Notes: generated by a model not told the origin, from the letters alone. Numbered from the stretch's first letter, positions 35,942 through 46,168 are shown. The stretch: DNA of 64,000 nucleotides from Porticoccaceae bacterium (GCA_028822155.1 JAPKEJ010000002.1:46526-110525); one strand, 5' to 3'. A program made the numbers and translations.

Positions 35942-38900
35942 ATGGTAACTAAAGTAACAAATACAATTACATCAATTGGGCGATGGTTTGTTTGGACCGC
36001 TGCTTTGCTGATTGTTGGAACCTTTATTTTGGTATTGCTGGGCAGGCAAACGATCAATGCGATTGATGGATTAAGACCCTCTATTGTCAATTTTCTTAAT
36101 CAAAGCACCGGTATGCAAGTTAACCTTGGCGAGTTGCGGGGCGAATGGCCGAGATTGTTGCCGATCATTGAGATTGAGAATCTTGACATTATGGATGCTG
36201 ATCAGATGACAGCGATCGCGGTGCGCCAAGTCAGAGCCGAGCTGGATCTTTTTCAAACTATTAGGCATGGAAATGCTATTTGGCATGAATTAGTGGCTGA
36301 CAATTTAATTATTAAGTTAGTCGAAGATGGGTCAGGTCGCTGGAGTTTGAAGGGTATTCCTCCCGGTGATGAAACCGACCTGAGAGTACTTCTAGAGCCA
36401 CTTATTTATAGTCGCTTTATCCACTTAGAAAGGATTCAAATAGAGTTTGAGTTTTTTTCTGGAAAATCAATTAAAGTCCATGGAAGCTCAGTAAAACTTG
36501 AAAATGATAGAGATTTTCATCGTAGTGAGATGACGGTCTATCAATCTAATCAAGATGCCCCTTCCTATGTTGTTCTAGAAGGACAGGGTGATCCATTGGA
36601 TCTTAAATCCTTTAGTGCAGAGGCTTATCTGCAGTTGCGAAATCTCTCTGTTCCACAGCCATTGATGGAATTGGGTAAATCGTTAATGCCAGAATTACTG
36701 GCTGATATTTCACACTTTACCGCCGATGCCAGTGGTGAACTATGGTTTGATATTCATCAAGGTGGTGGGGTTGATTTTGAGGGTTCTGTATCTGTTACTG
36801 AAGTGCCCCTTGATTGGGTCGCGGATGTGCCAGCTGTCAGAGATATAACCACTGAGATAACAGGCTGGTATACACCTGAGTTAGATTGGGGGGTGCGTCT
36901 ACAGGGGCTTAATTTCGAGTGGTCTGATACTAAAATCGAACCTTTAGATCTTGTTTTTAATCAACGCCTCGGTGCGCAACGGCAAGATTTTGATGTGTCA
37001 ATTAGTCACTTAAATTTAACAATTTTATCTGACTTGCTCAAACAGGCAGATGTTTTAAATGATCAGATACTCCAGACCATAGATGTATTGAGCCCGCGCG
37101 GACAATTAAACGTCCTCACTTTTGGTCAAAAGCAGTCAGGCTACTATGCGTCGGCTAATTTAACTAATATCGATCTCTCACCTTATAAAGGCGTTCCTGG
37201 AATAAAAGGGTTAACTGGTTATCTCGAAATTAAAGATAATGAGGGGCTATTTCACCTGAATGACAGTGATGGATTTGATGTACTTTTCCCTACTGTCTAC
37301 AAAGATTATATTAAGGTTCTTGATGCACAGGGCACTGTGTATTTAGAGGTTAATTCCCAGAACCGATCTCTCAGTGTCTATAGCTCCGTTATGGAGACCA
37401 AGGTTGAAGCTGGCCTCGCTAATATAATTTTCTCAGTAGAGCAAAATAGAGCCGTTAAGGGAACCAAACCAGAGGTCAACCTCATTATTGGAGGTCAAAA
37501 TATTGATGCAACATACAAAGATCAATTTCTACCTTACAAAATGCCAAAAAGCCTTTCGAATTGGCTGAAAACGTCAATTGCAAAGGCCGACATAAATCAA
37601 TTCGGCATGGTTTATCGCTCAGGAGCAATACTTAACAACAAGCCCGTTCGGACCACGCAGTTGCTTATAGAGGCAGAAAATGCCGATATTAATTTTGATC
37701 CTCGGTGGCTTGGGTTGAGTGATGTTAGCGCAACATTTTTAATTGATGACAGCTATATTGACGGAGTTGTCGGCTCAGCAACCATGGGGGGCGCTAAGAT
37801 CGACAAGGTCAATGTGGCTTATGGAGTTCATCCTAAGGGGCATTCACAATCAAACATCCTCTTTTTGGATGGCAGTCTAAAATCCGATGTGTCACAAGCA
37901 ATTAATATTATTGCTAAGTCTCCGTTCTATAAGAATATTGGACCTTTGGCTGATTGGAAATATAGTGGCGAAGCAACGATCCAGTTGGCTCTTGAGGTTC
38001 CTTTAGTGAAACCGACCGGTAACGCGTCTAAAGGGGGTTATCGAGTTGATAGCGAACTAACGGACGCTAGTTTATTGATTACTAACACATCAATTAATCT
38101 AACTAATATGGCTGGAGGCATCCATTTTTCGGCCGAAAAAGGCCTCCACTCAGATGATATTAATGGCCAGTTATGGGGGCAACCATTTAAGGCGCGTATG
38201 TTCAGGCATGGTGATGAGCAAAAGATAGCGCTTAGCACCGCGGTGGAGCCAGCAAGTCTGAGTCAGTTGGTGGACTTTCCTTGGAGCAGGGTTGTAAAAG
38301 GCACTATACCAATAGAAGGGTTATTAACTATTAATCCAGAGAGCTCTGTCCAACAAGATAAGCCTACCCAAGCCACTCAACCGAATAAAAGTGCCGTTAC
38401 TTTATACTTAACCAGTCAGCTAAAAGAAAATGAAATTCATTTGCCAGCGCCCTTAGGTAAGTCCGCTGGGGACAATAATGATCTCGCGGTGAAACTTCAT
38501 TTTGACACGGGTTTAACGAGGCTTGAAGGTACCTTGGGGCAAAATCTAGTTACAGATCTGCGTTTTAGCCAACAAGGGTTATCAAGAGGCCTAGTAAGTT
38601 TCGATCGCACGGTGTCACTTCCTGCAAACAACGAAGTGGTAATAGCTGCTCATTTGCCGACCACCGAGATTGATTTGTGGACACCGGTTGTAGCCTTGTT
38701 TGGTGAGCGGTCAGCTTCAAAAAAATCTATCTGGATTCCAGTTTTTGATTTTACATTTGATCATCTTGAGCTGGCATCCATCGAACTAAAAGATCTGGCA
38801 ACGGTGGTTAGGTTGTCTGATAAAGCGACTAATATCGAATTTTCCAGTCATCTTGCCGATGGACATCTATCTCTACCAACTGACGCAAAAATGGCTCCCA

Positions 38901-39868
38901 AGCTGAATTTGGTCCGCTTAGACATAGGTGCTGATTTACTTGATGAAAAAATAGGCAAGCAGCGACTCGATCCTAGGAATTTTTTAGCGGTTGATCTTTC
39001 GGTCGAAAATTTATTTATTGGTGAGGAGCTCTGGGGTTCTCTGGCGTTTCAGTTACGGCCTGACGACTTAGGAGCTGCTTTTAAGCAGATTAAAGGTAAT
39101 TTTCTTGGGCTACAGCCTGGCATGGTTGAGGATAAGGAATCGACTGAGTTTTTCTGGGGATTTGACGGCGTTACCTATACTAGCAGACTGTCTGGGCCCG
39201 TCGCAGTTGGCAATATATATGACGTTTTTAGTGGGTTTAAAGTTGCCCCTGTGGCTGATAGTGAGTCGGGAAAGTTTGTCTTCGACCTCGCTTGGCAAGA
39301 TCAGCCGTGGGAAATTAATAAGGAAAATATTACTGGAAACTTTCAGATCGAGCTAAATAATGGCAGCTTTTATAGGTCCCCTGGAGGCGCTGGCGCCGCT
39401 TTGAAGTTGGTCAGCTTGTTTAACTTTGCGAATTGGTTGAAGAGGCTTCAATTGGACTTTTCTGACGTGGTTGGTCAAAACTTACCGTATAACAATCTAC
39501 AGGGTGCTATTCATTTTGATCAAGGCAGCGCTAGTTTGCTGGACCCATTAAAAATGAAAATGCCTTCTGGCCGAATGAGTATGGCAGGAAAATTTAATTT
39601 GGTTGATGAAACGGCAGAAGCTAAATTAGTTGCGACCCTTCCCGTAGCAACCAATTTACCTTGGGTGGTTGCATTGCTTGGCGGTGTTCCTGCAGCTGCG
39701 GGTGTTTATATAACGAGTAAGATTGTTCGTAAGCAGGTGGATCGTTTGTCGAGTATTAGTTACGAATTAAATGGTCCGTGGGATGACATTGATATTTCTG
39801 TGGATGAGATATTTGCTAGTGAATTAGAGAGTCAACCGCTGCCTGAGACGCAAGTTAATGACCAGTAG
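35942..39868 (+). CDS. yhdP: YhdP family AsmA-like envelope lipid-transport protein
   Basis: This 1308-residue protein has one N-terminal membrane anchor (about residues 13-33), then a very long periplasmic part made of repeating beta-rich AsmA-like segments. The C-terminal DUF3971/AsmA2 region contains FNFANWLKRLQLDFSDVVGQNLPYNNLQG and KMPSGRMSMAGKFNLVDETAEAKLVATLPV, typical of YhdP. With TamB and YdbH it is thought to form a bridge moving phospholipids to the outer membrane. Its end overlaps the nitrilase-like gene by 11 bases. Confidence 0.95.
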   Translation: MVTKVTNTITSIGRWFVWTAALLIVGTFILVLLGRQTINAIDGLRPSIVNFLNQSTGMQVNLGELRGEWPRLLPIIEIENLDIMDADQMTAIAVRQVRAELDLFQTIRHGNAIWHELVADNLIIKLVEDGSGRWSLKGIPPGDETDLRVLLEPLIYSRFIHLERIQIEFEFFSGKSIKVHGSSVKLENDRDFHRSEMTVYQSNQDAPSYVVLEGQGDPLDLKSFSAEAYLQLRNLSVPQPLMELGKSLMPELLADISHFTADASGELWFDIHQGGGVDFEGSVSVTEVPLDWVADVPAVRDITTEITGWYTPELDWGVRLQGLNFEWSDTKIEPLDLVFNQRLGAQRQDFDVSISHLNLTILSDLLKQADVLNDQILQTIDVLSPRGQLNVLTFGQKQSGYYASANLTNIDLSPYKGVPGIKGLTGYLEIKDNEGLFHLNDSDGFDVLFPTVYKDYIKVLDAQGTVYLEVNSQNRSLSVYSSVMETKVEAGLANIIFSVEQNRAVKGTKPEVNLIIGGQNIDATYKDQFLPYKMPKSLSNWLKTSIAKADINQFGMVYRSGAILNNKPVRTTQLLIEAENADINFDPRWLGLSDVSATFLIDDSYIDGVVGSATMGGAKIDKVNVAYGVHPKGHSQSNILFLDGSLKSDVSQAINIIAKSPFYKNIGPLADWKYSGEATIQLALEVPLVKPTGNASKGGYRVDSELTDASLLITNTSINLTNMAGGIHFSAEKGLHSDDINGQLWGQPFKARMFRHGDEQKIALSTAVEPASLSQLVDFPWSRVVKGTIPIEGLLTINPESSVQQDKPTQATQPNKSAVTLYLTSQLKENEIHLPAPLGKSAGDNNDLAVKLHFDTGLTRLEGTLGQNLVTDLRFSQQGLSRGLVSFDRTVSLPANNEVVIAAHLPTTEIDLWTPVVALFGERSASKKSIWIPVFDFTFDHLELASIELKDLATVVRLSDKATNIEFSSHLADGHLSLPTDAKMAPKLNLVRLDIGADLLDEKIGKQRLDPRNFLAVDLSVENLFIGEELWGSLAFQLRPDDLGAAFKQIKGNFLGLQPGMVEDKESTEFFWGFDGVTYTSRLSGPVAVGNIYDVFSGFKVAPVADSESGKFVFDLAWQDQPWEINKENITGNFQIELNNGSFYRSPGGAGAALKLVSLFNFANWLKRLQLDFSDVVGQNLPYNNLQGAIHFDQGSASLLDPLKMKMPSGRMSMAGKFNLVDETAEAKLVATLPVATNLPWVVALLGGVPAAAGVYITSKIVRKQVDRLSSISYELNGPWDDIDISVDEIFASELESQPLPETQVNDQ

Positions 39869-40727
39869 TCAAAAATCCTATCGCACAGAAGATACGTTTA
39901 CTGCGGCCGCAATTCAATTAATGCCTGCGGACTCAGTTGCCAAGAATCTAGAAAATGCCAAATCTTTGCTAAGAGAAGCAGCTAGCCGGGGCGCTGATAT
40001 TGCCGTCCTTCCTGAAAACTTTGCCTATTACGGACAGTCAAACACTAGTGCTCTGATAAAGGATGAGGTCGATGAGCTGGGTTTGGCAGGTAAATTTCTG
40101 CGGGCACAGGCTCAAGAGTTAGAGATCTGGATTGTTGGAGGGACTATCCCTGTTCTGGGCTGTGTTGAACCGGCCGATATAAATAGGCCTTATGCGCGTT
40201 CTTATTTAGTTAACCCTAAAGGTGAAAGGGAAGCTTATTACGATAAAATTCATCTCTTCGATGCTGATATATCATCGTCTCAGGACGAGCATAGACAATA
40301 TAGAGAATCGAATCATTACTCGGCGGGCAATAGTGTCTGCGCAGTGCCTACTAGTTTTGCAAATATAGGCTTAACTGTTTGTTATGATCTTAGATTCCCT
40401 GAGTTATATCGGAATTTGGCGGATCAGGGCGCTGAAATTATTACAGTTCCCTCAGCTTTTACAGCAAATACTGGAGAAGCTCATTGGGAGATTTTGTTGC
40501 GGGCCCGGGCTATTGAGAATCAGCTGTTTATTGTTGGGGCTAATTTAGTAGATCGTGATCATCCGAAACGTGGGCTTTGGGGTGGAAGTGCAATTATTGA
40601 TCCCTGGGGAACAATCCTTGATTCAGTAACAGGTAATCAGCCAGGTATTGCAATTGCTGATATTAATGTTGAGTTAATTCGTCAGCAACGCCGTAATATA
40701 CCAGTCCGGCAACATCGTAAATTATAG
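39858..40727 (+). CDS. carbon-nitrogen hydrolase (Nit1/Nit2-like amidase)
   Basis: This 289-residue nitrilase-superfamily enzyme shows the Glu-Lys-Cys set: E in AVLPENFAYYG, K in YYDKIHLFDADI, and C in LTVCYDLRFPELYR. Its family seems to repair damaged metabolites (for example deaminated glutathione), but the substrate here is not proven. It overlaps yhdP. In related genomes tldD usually follows it; here the next gene is convergent yjgA. Confidence 0.92.
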   Translation: MTSSQKSYRTEDTFTAAAIQLMPADSVAKNLENAKSLLREAASRGADIAVLPENFAYYGQSNTSALIKDEVDELGLAGKFLRAQAQELEIWIVGGTIPVLGCVEPADINRPYARSYLVNPKGEREAYYDKIHLFDADISSSQDEHRQYRESNHYSAGNSVCAVPTSFANIGLTVCYDLRFPELYRNLADQGAEIITVPSAFTANTGEAHWEILLRARAIENQLFIVGANLVDRDHPKRGLWGGSAIIDPWGTILDSVTGNQPGIAIADINVELIRQQRRNIPVRQHRKL

Positions 40728-40743
40728 CTGTCTGTTACAGACA

Positions 40744-41247
40744 CTATTCTGACAAAGATCGGATATAAGCGAAAATCTTACGGCTCGCCACCGGCGATTT
40801 TTCAAATTCTAATTCTCGATTGGCCTGCCGTTGAAGATTTCGAAGTTTTTGCCGATCAGCCTCTGGATAGCACTCTAAAAATTCATCGATGCCTGCTTGC
40901 CCCTCACTGATTAATCGGTCTCGCCAGTCTTCTAATGACTTAAAATGTTGACGATACGTTTGAGACTGATGATCCATCTTGTCTAGGGTGATTTGAATAT
41001 CATCAATATCAGAAATTCTCATCAGCTTGCCAATATATTGTAAATGTCGACGTTTGGCCTCGCGACTCTTTAGTCTGCGTGCTTCATAAATCGCTTCTTT
41101 AAGCGGCTCAGGAAGCGTAAATTTCTGTAATTTACCGTCGGGCATTTCCACTAATTGCTTGCCCATTTCCTGAAGAGCATGACTGTCTCTCTTGAGCTGC
41201 GACTTACTTGGCCCGTCATAGCCATTGTCGTTAATAGAGTCTTCCAT
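40744..41247 (-). CDS. yjgA: ribosome-associated protein YjgA (DarP)
   Basis: This 167-residue DUF615 protein starts with an acidic, polar segment, then PSKSQLKRDSHALQEMGKQLVEMP, IYEARRLKSREAKRRHLQYIGKLMR and a helical C-terminus with YPEADRQKLRNLQRQANRE, the pattern of YjgA. It associates with late 50S precursors. It overlaps the mgtE stop by one base (TAATG) and is translationally coupled to it. Confidence 0.93.
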   Translation of the reverse strand: MEDSINDNGYDGPSKSQLKRDSHALQEMGKQLVEMPDGKLQKFTLPEPLKEAIYEARRLKSREAKRRHLQYIGKLMRISDIDDIQITLDKMDHQSQTYRQHFKSLEDWRDRLISEGQAGIDEFLECYPEADRQKLRNLQRQANRELEFEKSPVASRKIFAYIRSLSE

Positions 41248-42587
41248 TAGATGAGAAACATTGCGGCTAAGCCTAGAAATGAGACAAAGCCTACAATATC
41301 AGTAATAGTGGTTAAAATAACAGACCCCGCAAGTGCGGGATCTATTTTTAGAGATCGCAACATTACGGGCAAGATAGTCCCTGCAAGTGCAGCCGCGATT
41401 AAATTAATTGCCATCGCTAATCCAATGATTACTGCCATGGCCCAATCTTCAAACCAGAGCGAGACAATACAGCCGACTATTAGCGCATAAAGCATTCCAT
41501 TTAAAACACCTACGGCAAATTCTTTGCTCAACAACCAGCTAAGATTATCCTTTCCCACTTGCCCTAAGGCCATCCCTCGAATGACCACAGTAAGAGTCTG
41601 ACTTCCAGCGACACCGCCCATGCTAGCCACTATCGGCATCAGTATTGCTAGTGTTACAATTTTATCTAGAGTCGCCTCGAATAGGCTGATGGCTGACGAA
41701 GCGAGAATGGCTGTGATTAAGTTAACACCTAACCAAATAGCTCTCCGCGGCGCTGTTTTCACTATTGAAGAGAATGTGTCTTCAGTATCACTAAGGCCCG
41801 CCATGGCGAGAAGGGAGTGATCCGCGTCTTCGACGATCACATCCACCACGTCATCAATGGTTATTCGGCCTAGTAACCTGCCATCCTTATCAATAACGGG
41901 AGCGGACACGAGGTCATATCGCTGGAACCTTTGTGCGACTTCTGAATCAGTGAGATTGACATCGATAGCTTGAACTTTACTGTTCATAACTTCTCGAACG
42001 GTTGTAGCGGGTGACGAGGTCAGCAACTTACCAATAGATAAATTACCCATAAAGGTGTCGCTGCGGCTAACAACAAAAAGGTTGTCCGTGATATCAGGAA
42101 TTTCTTCGAATCGCCTCAGGTAGCGCAGCACTACATCGACGCTGATATCTGGACGCACTGTGATCACCTCTGTGTCCATGAGTCCACCAGCGGTGTCCTC
42201 ATCATAGGTCAGGATAGTCTCAACTCTCTGACGATCCTGTGCTGACATCGCCTTAAGGACCTCAGGAATGACCCTGTCAGGAAGTTGCTGAAGAATATCA
42301 ACGATATCGTCAACGTCTAACCCTTCGGTTATCGAGGCGACTTCAGCGCCATCCATTTTTTTAAGGAACTCTAATTGGATTTCGTCAGACAAGTCCTGCA
42401 GTACCTCACCAGACATGTCTGGATCAACTAGCTCCCATAAGATATGTCGATATTTGGGTGGCGCGGTCTCAAGTTGGTGAGCAATGTCTGGGGGGGATAG
42501 ATTGTTAAGGGTATGCCTAACCTGATTCAGGGTAACTGAATCAATCGCGTTATCAAGCTTAGCCAGTAAGTTTTGTTCGATATCCAT
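41247..42587 (-). CDS. mgtE: magnesium transporter MgtE
   Basis: This 446-residue Mg2+ channel has an N-terminal superhelical MgtE-N domain (about 20-125), a tandem CBS pair (about 135-255, with GRITIDDVVDVI), and five C-terminal membrane helices (about 285-446) containing PIVASMGGVAGSQTLTVVIRGMALG, which lines the pore. The domains gate the channel by cytosolic Mg2+. It lies 115 bases downstream of ptsO and overlaps yjgA. Confidence 0.95.
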   Translation of the reverse strand: MDIEQNLLAKLDNAIDSVTLNQVRHTLNNLSPPDIAHQLETAPPKYRHILWELVDPDMSGEVLQDLSDEIQLEFLKKMDGAEVASITEGLDVDDIVDILQQLPDRVIPEVLKAMSAQDRQRVETILTYDEDTAGGLMDTEVITVRPDISVDVVLRYLRRFEEIPDITDNLFVVSRSDTFMGNLSIGKLLTSSPATTVREVMNSKVQAIDVNLTDSEVAQRFQRYDLVSAPVIDKDGRLLGRITIDDVVDVIVEDADHSLLAMAGLSDTEDTFSSIVKTAPRRAIWLGVNLITAILASSAISLFEATLDKIVTLAILMPIVASMGGVAGSQTLTVVIRGMALGQVGKDNLSWLLSKEFAVGVLNGMLYALIVGCIVSLWFEDWAMAVIIGLAMAINLIAAALAGTILPVMLRSLKIDPALAGSVILTTITDIVGFVSFLGLAAMFLI

Positions 42588-42702
42588 ACATTGCTTTCCT
42601 AGTCGAGCCGCTGCGTGCTGGACGGGTCTCTATTCTAGCTTTGTCTGCTTAAGTTCGATAGAGGGATCTGCAAAATAGGGGAAAATTTAAGTGGAACTAG
42701 GG

Positions 42703-42972
42703 TTATTCACCTTCACCAAAATAATCAGCAAACAAATCGCTTATTGCGTCGCAGGCAAGCTGCTCTTCTGGCCCCTCAAACTCAAAGACGAGTACTGTAT
42801 CTTTTGAGGCTGCCAGTAACATTAACGACATAATACTCTTAGCGTCTACAAGCGGTTCTTGTGCGCCAGTTTTAATTGAGCACTTGTAACGTCCTGCGGT
42901 AGTGGCTAATTTTGTCGCCGCGCGGGCATGCAATCCTAGTTTATTGATAACAATAATTTTTCGGGAAATCAT
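42703..42972 (-). CDS. ptsO: nitrogen PTS phosphocarrier NPr (HPr family)
   Basis: This 89-residue HPr-fold protein has the phosphorylated histidine H15 in KLGLHARAATKLA, the SIMSLMLLAAS helix that includes the Ser46 region, and ends with GEGE. Together with ptsN and rapZ next to rpoN it is the nitrogen-PTS relay, which senses N/C status by phosphotransfer rather than importing sugars. Confidence 0.95.
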   Translation of the reverse strand: MISRKIIVINKLGLHARAATKLATTAGRYKCSIKTGAQEPLVDAKSIMSLMLLAASKDTVLVFEFEGPEEQLACDAISDLFADYFGEGE

Positions 42973-42991
42973 ATAGGCTTAAAAATCTGTT

Positions 42992-43855
42992 TCATGCTGA
43001 TATTTCTTTATGGACAACCTGTACTAAGGATTGTTCTTTTGCAAAATGCTCTCGCAATCGATTAGCAATATAAACTGATCGATGTTGACCGCCGGTGCAA
43101 CCGATAGAAATCGTTAAATAGCTGCGGTTATTAGCTTGAAATTTTGGTATCCAGCGAGTCAAAAAACCAATGATATCTGACAGCATAGCAGCCACTTCAA
43201 CTTGGCTCTCTAAAAACTCAATAACACCCTCATCAAAGCCAGTTAAGCTACGTAACTCTTGTTTCCAGTAAGGATTGGGTAAGCAGCGAACATCGAAAAT
43301 AAAATCAGATGCGTCCGGTAGACCTTTTTTAAAGCCAAAGGATTCAAACAATATTGCCATATGTTCTGGGCTGTTAGGAACAATGGTGTTTTTTATAAGA
43401 TCTCTCAATTGGTGTAGCGATAGACCCGAGGTGTCAATGTTACGATCTGAGATATTTAATATTGGAGATAGGATCTTTGCTTCGAGGTCGATCGCTTCGG
43501 GTAGGCTGACCGTTTCATGGCTAAGAGGATGTTTGCGTCTAGTTTCACTATACCGACGAATTAAGTCACTACGCCGTGCCTGAAGGAAAATGACGCTCAC
43601 CTCAATACCAGTGGCTTCAAGTCGCGCCAGGATATCTGGTAATTTACTAAGATCACCAACCAGATTTCTAGCGTCGATTCCTACGGCTAACCTCAGGTCG
43701 TCATTGATCCCTTCCGAATTCAGCTGCTTAATTAGATCAGGTAATAAGCTTGGCGGTAGGTTGTCAATACAATCAAATCCAACATCCTCGAGAATGTTGA
43801 GTGCTGACGTTTTACCCGAGCCAGATCTTCCGCTAACAACGACTAGTCGAGGCAT
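42992..43855 (-). CDS. rapZ: RNase adapter protein RapZ
   Basis: This 287-residue P-loop protein has Walker A SGRSGSGKTSA (residues 8-18), GFDCIDNLPPSLLPDL, ETRRKHPL, a long middle, and the C-terminal domain with IGCTGGQHRSVYIANRLREH, the RapZ signature. In E. coli it binds sRNAs and GlcN6P to steer GlmS levels. It overlaps the ptsN stop by one base. Confidence 0.97.
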   Translation of the reverse strand: MPRLVVVSGRSGSGKTSALNILEDVGFDCIDNLPPSLLPDLIKQLNSEGINDDLRLAVGIDARNLVGDLSKLPDILARLEATGIEVSVIFLQARRSDLIRRYSETRRKHPLSHETVSLPEAIDLEAKILSPILNISDRNIDTSGLSLHQLRDLIKNTIVPNSPEHMAILFESFGFKKGLPDASDFIFDVRCLPNPYWKQELRSLTGFDEGVIEFLESQVEVAAMLSDIIGFLTRWIPKFQANNRSYLTISIGCTGGQHRSVYIANRLREHFAKEQSLVQVVHKEISA

Positions 43856-44322
43856 TAGTTTGAGCGCTCCAATATTACCGCTGTGTTGTATAAATCTTCG
43901 TTATTTTGGCATGCCCGTAAAAGTTGCCGAGATGAATCTTTTTGCATCAAGGCAGCTATTCTTGCCAAGGTAGCTAGATGCTCGTCATTTTTTTCCTCGG
44001 GAACGACTAGAGCAAAAATTAGGTCAACAGGTTGGTCGTCGTAGGCATCAAAATCAATGGGGTTTTGAAGAGTGATTAAGCAGCCATGAATACGATTAAA
44101 GCCTACTGCTCGGCAATGGGGTATTGCTACCCCATCACCTATAGACGTACTGCCTAATTTTTCGCGAGCTACAAAGCTATGAAATAGGCTATCTGCTTGG
44201 TCTGCATCACCACCTAAATGTTCGCTGACTAACGAGGATAGGTTCTGTAGTACGCGTTTTTTACTTGGCCAAGCCAGATCACACTGTGTCATCGCTGGGA
44301 TTAGTACGTCAGTGATCTTCAT
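43855..44322 (-). CDS. ptsN: nitrogen-regulatory PTS IIA component
   Basis: This 155-residue IIA-Ntr (mannitol/fructose IIA fold) has the active histidine H69 in GDGVAIPHCRA, and LVVPEEKNDEHLATLARIAALMQ downstream. It receives phosphate from NPr and regulates K+ uptake and other targets. It sits 8 bases after hpf in the rpoN cluster. Confidence 0.96.
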   Translation of the reverse strand: MKITDVLIPAMTQCDLAWPSKKRVLQNLSSLVSEHLGGDADQADSLFHSFVAREKLGSTSIGDGVAIPHCRAVGFNRIHGCLITLQNPIDFDAYDDQPVDLIFALVVPEEKNDEHLATLARIAALMQKDSSRQLLRACQNNEDLYNTAVILERSN

Positions 44323-44330
44323 TAGAAAAG

Positions 44331-44618
44331 CTAGTGACCTCTATTTTTTTCTTTGTGCTTAATGAGTTGTCTGTCCAGTTTATCAGCCAGAGCGTCTATC
44401 GCCGCATACATATCTTGATGCTCTGATATGGCAAATAATTCTGCTCCGCTGACGTGCACCGTTGCTTCGGCTTTTTGCTGAAGATTATCTATAGTGAGAA
44501 TAACGGCTGTACTGGTTATTTGTTCGTAATGTCGTTCTAGTTTGGATAGTTTATTTGTAACATAGTCTCTCATCGGATCCGTGATGTCCAAGTGATGTCC
44601 ACTTATAGTCATTTGCAT
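44331..44618 (-). CDS. hpf: ribosome hibernation-promoting factor, short form
   Basis: This 95-residue short HPF has MQMTISGHHLDITDPMRDYV, the basic helix NKLSKLERHYEQI and the C-terminal DALADKLDRQLIKHKEK. It lacks the long-form dimerisation domain. It binds the 30S decoding site in stationary phase and leads to 100S dimers with RMF. It lies in the canonical place after rpoN. Confidence 0.96.
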   Translation of the reverse strand: MQMTISGHHLDITDPMRDYVTNKLSKLERHYEQITSTAVILTIDNLQQKAEATVHVSGAELFAISEHQDMYAAIDALADKLDRQLIKHKEKNRGH

Positions 44619-44632
44619 TCATTACTCCTTGG

Positions 44633-46168
44633 CTAGTTAACATTTTCGAAGCGTTTTCTTTGGCTCGATGATGGTATACCCATGCCTTCTCTATATTTAG
44701 CAACAGTCCTGCGTGCCACTTGAATCCCTTGCTCTTCAAGAAGAATCATTAACTTATTATCACTTAAAGGCTTCGATGTTTTTTCGGCACTAATAAGAGT
44801 CTTTAGGATAGCGCAAACCGCAGTCGATGAACACTCTCCTCCTCCTGCGGTGCTAACGTGACTGGAGAAAAAGTACTTTAGCTCGAAAATCCCTCGTGGT
44901 GTTGCTAGATATTTATTGGTAGTCACTCGGGAGATAGTTGACTCGTGGAGATCGAGTTTAAGGGCGATATCGGATAAAACCATCGGTTTCATGGCTATTG
45001 GGCCATGCTCTAAGAACCCTTGCTGTAACTCAACAATAGAAATAGAGACCCGCATTAAAGTGTCATTACGACTTTCTAGACTGCGTAGAAACCATTTTGC
45101 ATCGGCAAGGTTATCTTTTAAAAACTGGTTTTGTTTACTATCGTCGGATCGTTTTATTAAGTTGGAATAAAGGCTATTAATCTTTAGGCGAGGCGCATTA
45201 CCATCGTTAAGTCGGACTTGCCATTGGCCTGAAATTTTTTCTACATAGGCATCAGGCACAATATATTCTGCTTCGCTGATAGTTAAAGCCTCACCAGGCC
45301 TAGGGCTGAGGCTACGAATTATCCGTAGGGCCCCTTGAAGGTCTTCTTCGCTGTAGCGAGTTTTCTTAGAGAGACTAGCTAAATCTATCGAGGCAATATC
45401 ATTTAAGAATTCAGATGCTAGTCGAATAGCTTGAGATATGTAAGGCGTATCCAAAGATAGTTGATTAAGCTGGATGTTGAGACATTCACTTATGTCTCGA
45501 GCAAAGATTCCCGGAGGATCAAACTGTTGCAAACGACGTAATACCGCGATCATCTCATCTTCCTCGACAGGATCTTCTGTATTCTCACTTGTAGCATAAG
45601 AAAGAATATCAGCAAGATTTTCATTGATGAACCCAGACGGACTAATAGCATCTATATACGCTTCAGCTATCTCTCGGTCACGATCGGAGAAAGGAGTAAG
45701 GTTGAGTTGCCACGTCAAGTGATCTTGTAATGACTCGGTTACCTGATAAACCTGCTCCCAGTTAGTTTCAGCAGCGCCACTGGAGACCTGCATAGTCGGA
45801 CTATAGACTTCGTCCCAGTTAGCCTCAACGGGCAAATCTTGAGGTTTTTCATTCTGCCAAATGTCATCTAATTCGGCCTCGGTAACCGCTTTATCTGTGG
45901 CATCGACCGCAGTTTCATGTAGATTGCCATCGTCTGCGTTTAAATCAACGGCGATGGTGTCATTTGGGGCTGATGAATCAGGACGTTGCTCGGGATTAGT
46001 TTCACTAGCATTGTCATCGTCTATTTCAAGCAAAGGATTGCTATAGACTTGCTCGATCATCTCTTGATGCAATTCCATTGTTGAGAGTTGCAGTAATTTG
46101 ATAGCCTGCTGCAGTTGCGGGGTCATAGTCAGCTGTTGGCTGATCTTTAATTGCAGGCCTGGACGCAT
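44633..46168 (-). CDS. rpoN: RNA polymerase sigma-54 factor
   Basis: This 511-residue RpoN has the region I activator-interaction helix (QLTMTPQLQQAIKLLQLSTMELHQ), an acidic region II, the core-binding region with DPPGIFARDISECL, the HTH region with LHESTISRVTTNKYLATPRGIFELKYFFS, and the RpoN box ARRTVAKYREGMGI that reads the -24 element. Transcription from it needs NtrC-type activators. Its presence supports reading the sites upstream of amtB as nitrogen controlled. Confidence 0.97.
   Translation of the reverse strand: MRPGLQLKISQQLTMTPQLQQAIKLLQLSTMELHQEMIEQVYSNPLLEIDDDNASETNPEQRPDSSAPNDTIAVDLNADDGNLHETAVDATDKAVTEAELDDIWQNEKPQDLPVEANWDEVYSPTMQVSSGAAETNWEQVYQVTESLQDHLTWQLNLTPFSDRDREIAEAYIDAISPSGFINENLADILSYATSENTEDPVEEDEMIAVLRRLQQFDPPGIFARDISECLNIQLNQLSLDTPYISQAIRLASEFLNDIASIDLASLSKKTRYSEEDLQGALRIIRSLSPRPGEALTISEAEYIVPDAYVEKISGQWQVRLNDGNAPRLKINSLYSNLIKRSDDSKQNQFLKDNLADAKWFLRSLESRNDTLMRVSISIVELQQGFLEHGPIAMKPMVLSDIALKLDLHESTISRVTTNKYLATPRGIFELKYFFSSHVSTAGGGECSSTAVCAILKTLISAEKTSKPLSDNKLMILLEEQGIQVARRTVAKYREGMGIPSSSQRKRFENVN

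Noticed and set aside
40729..40743. Inverted repeat TGTCTG-TTA-CAGACA between nit and yjgA
   Set aside because: The 6-bp stem has a 3-base loop and no T run on either strand, so it is not convincing as a terminator.
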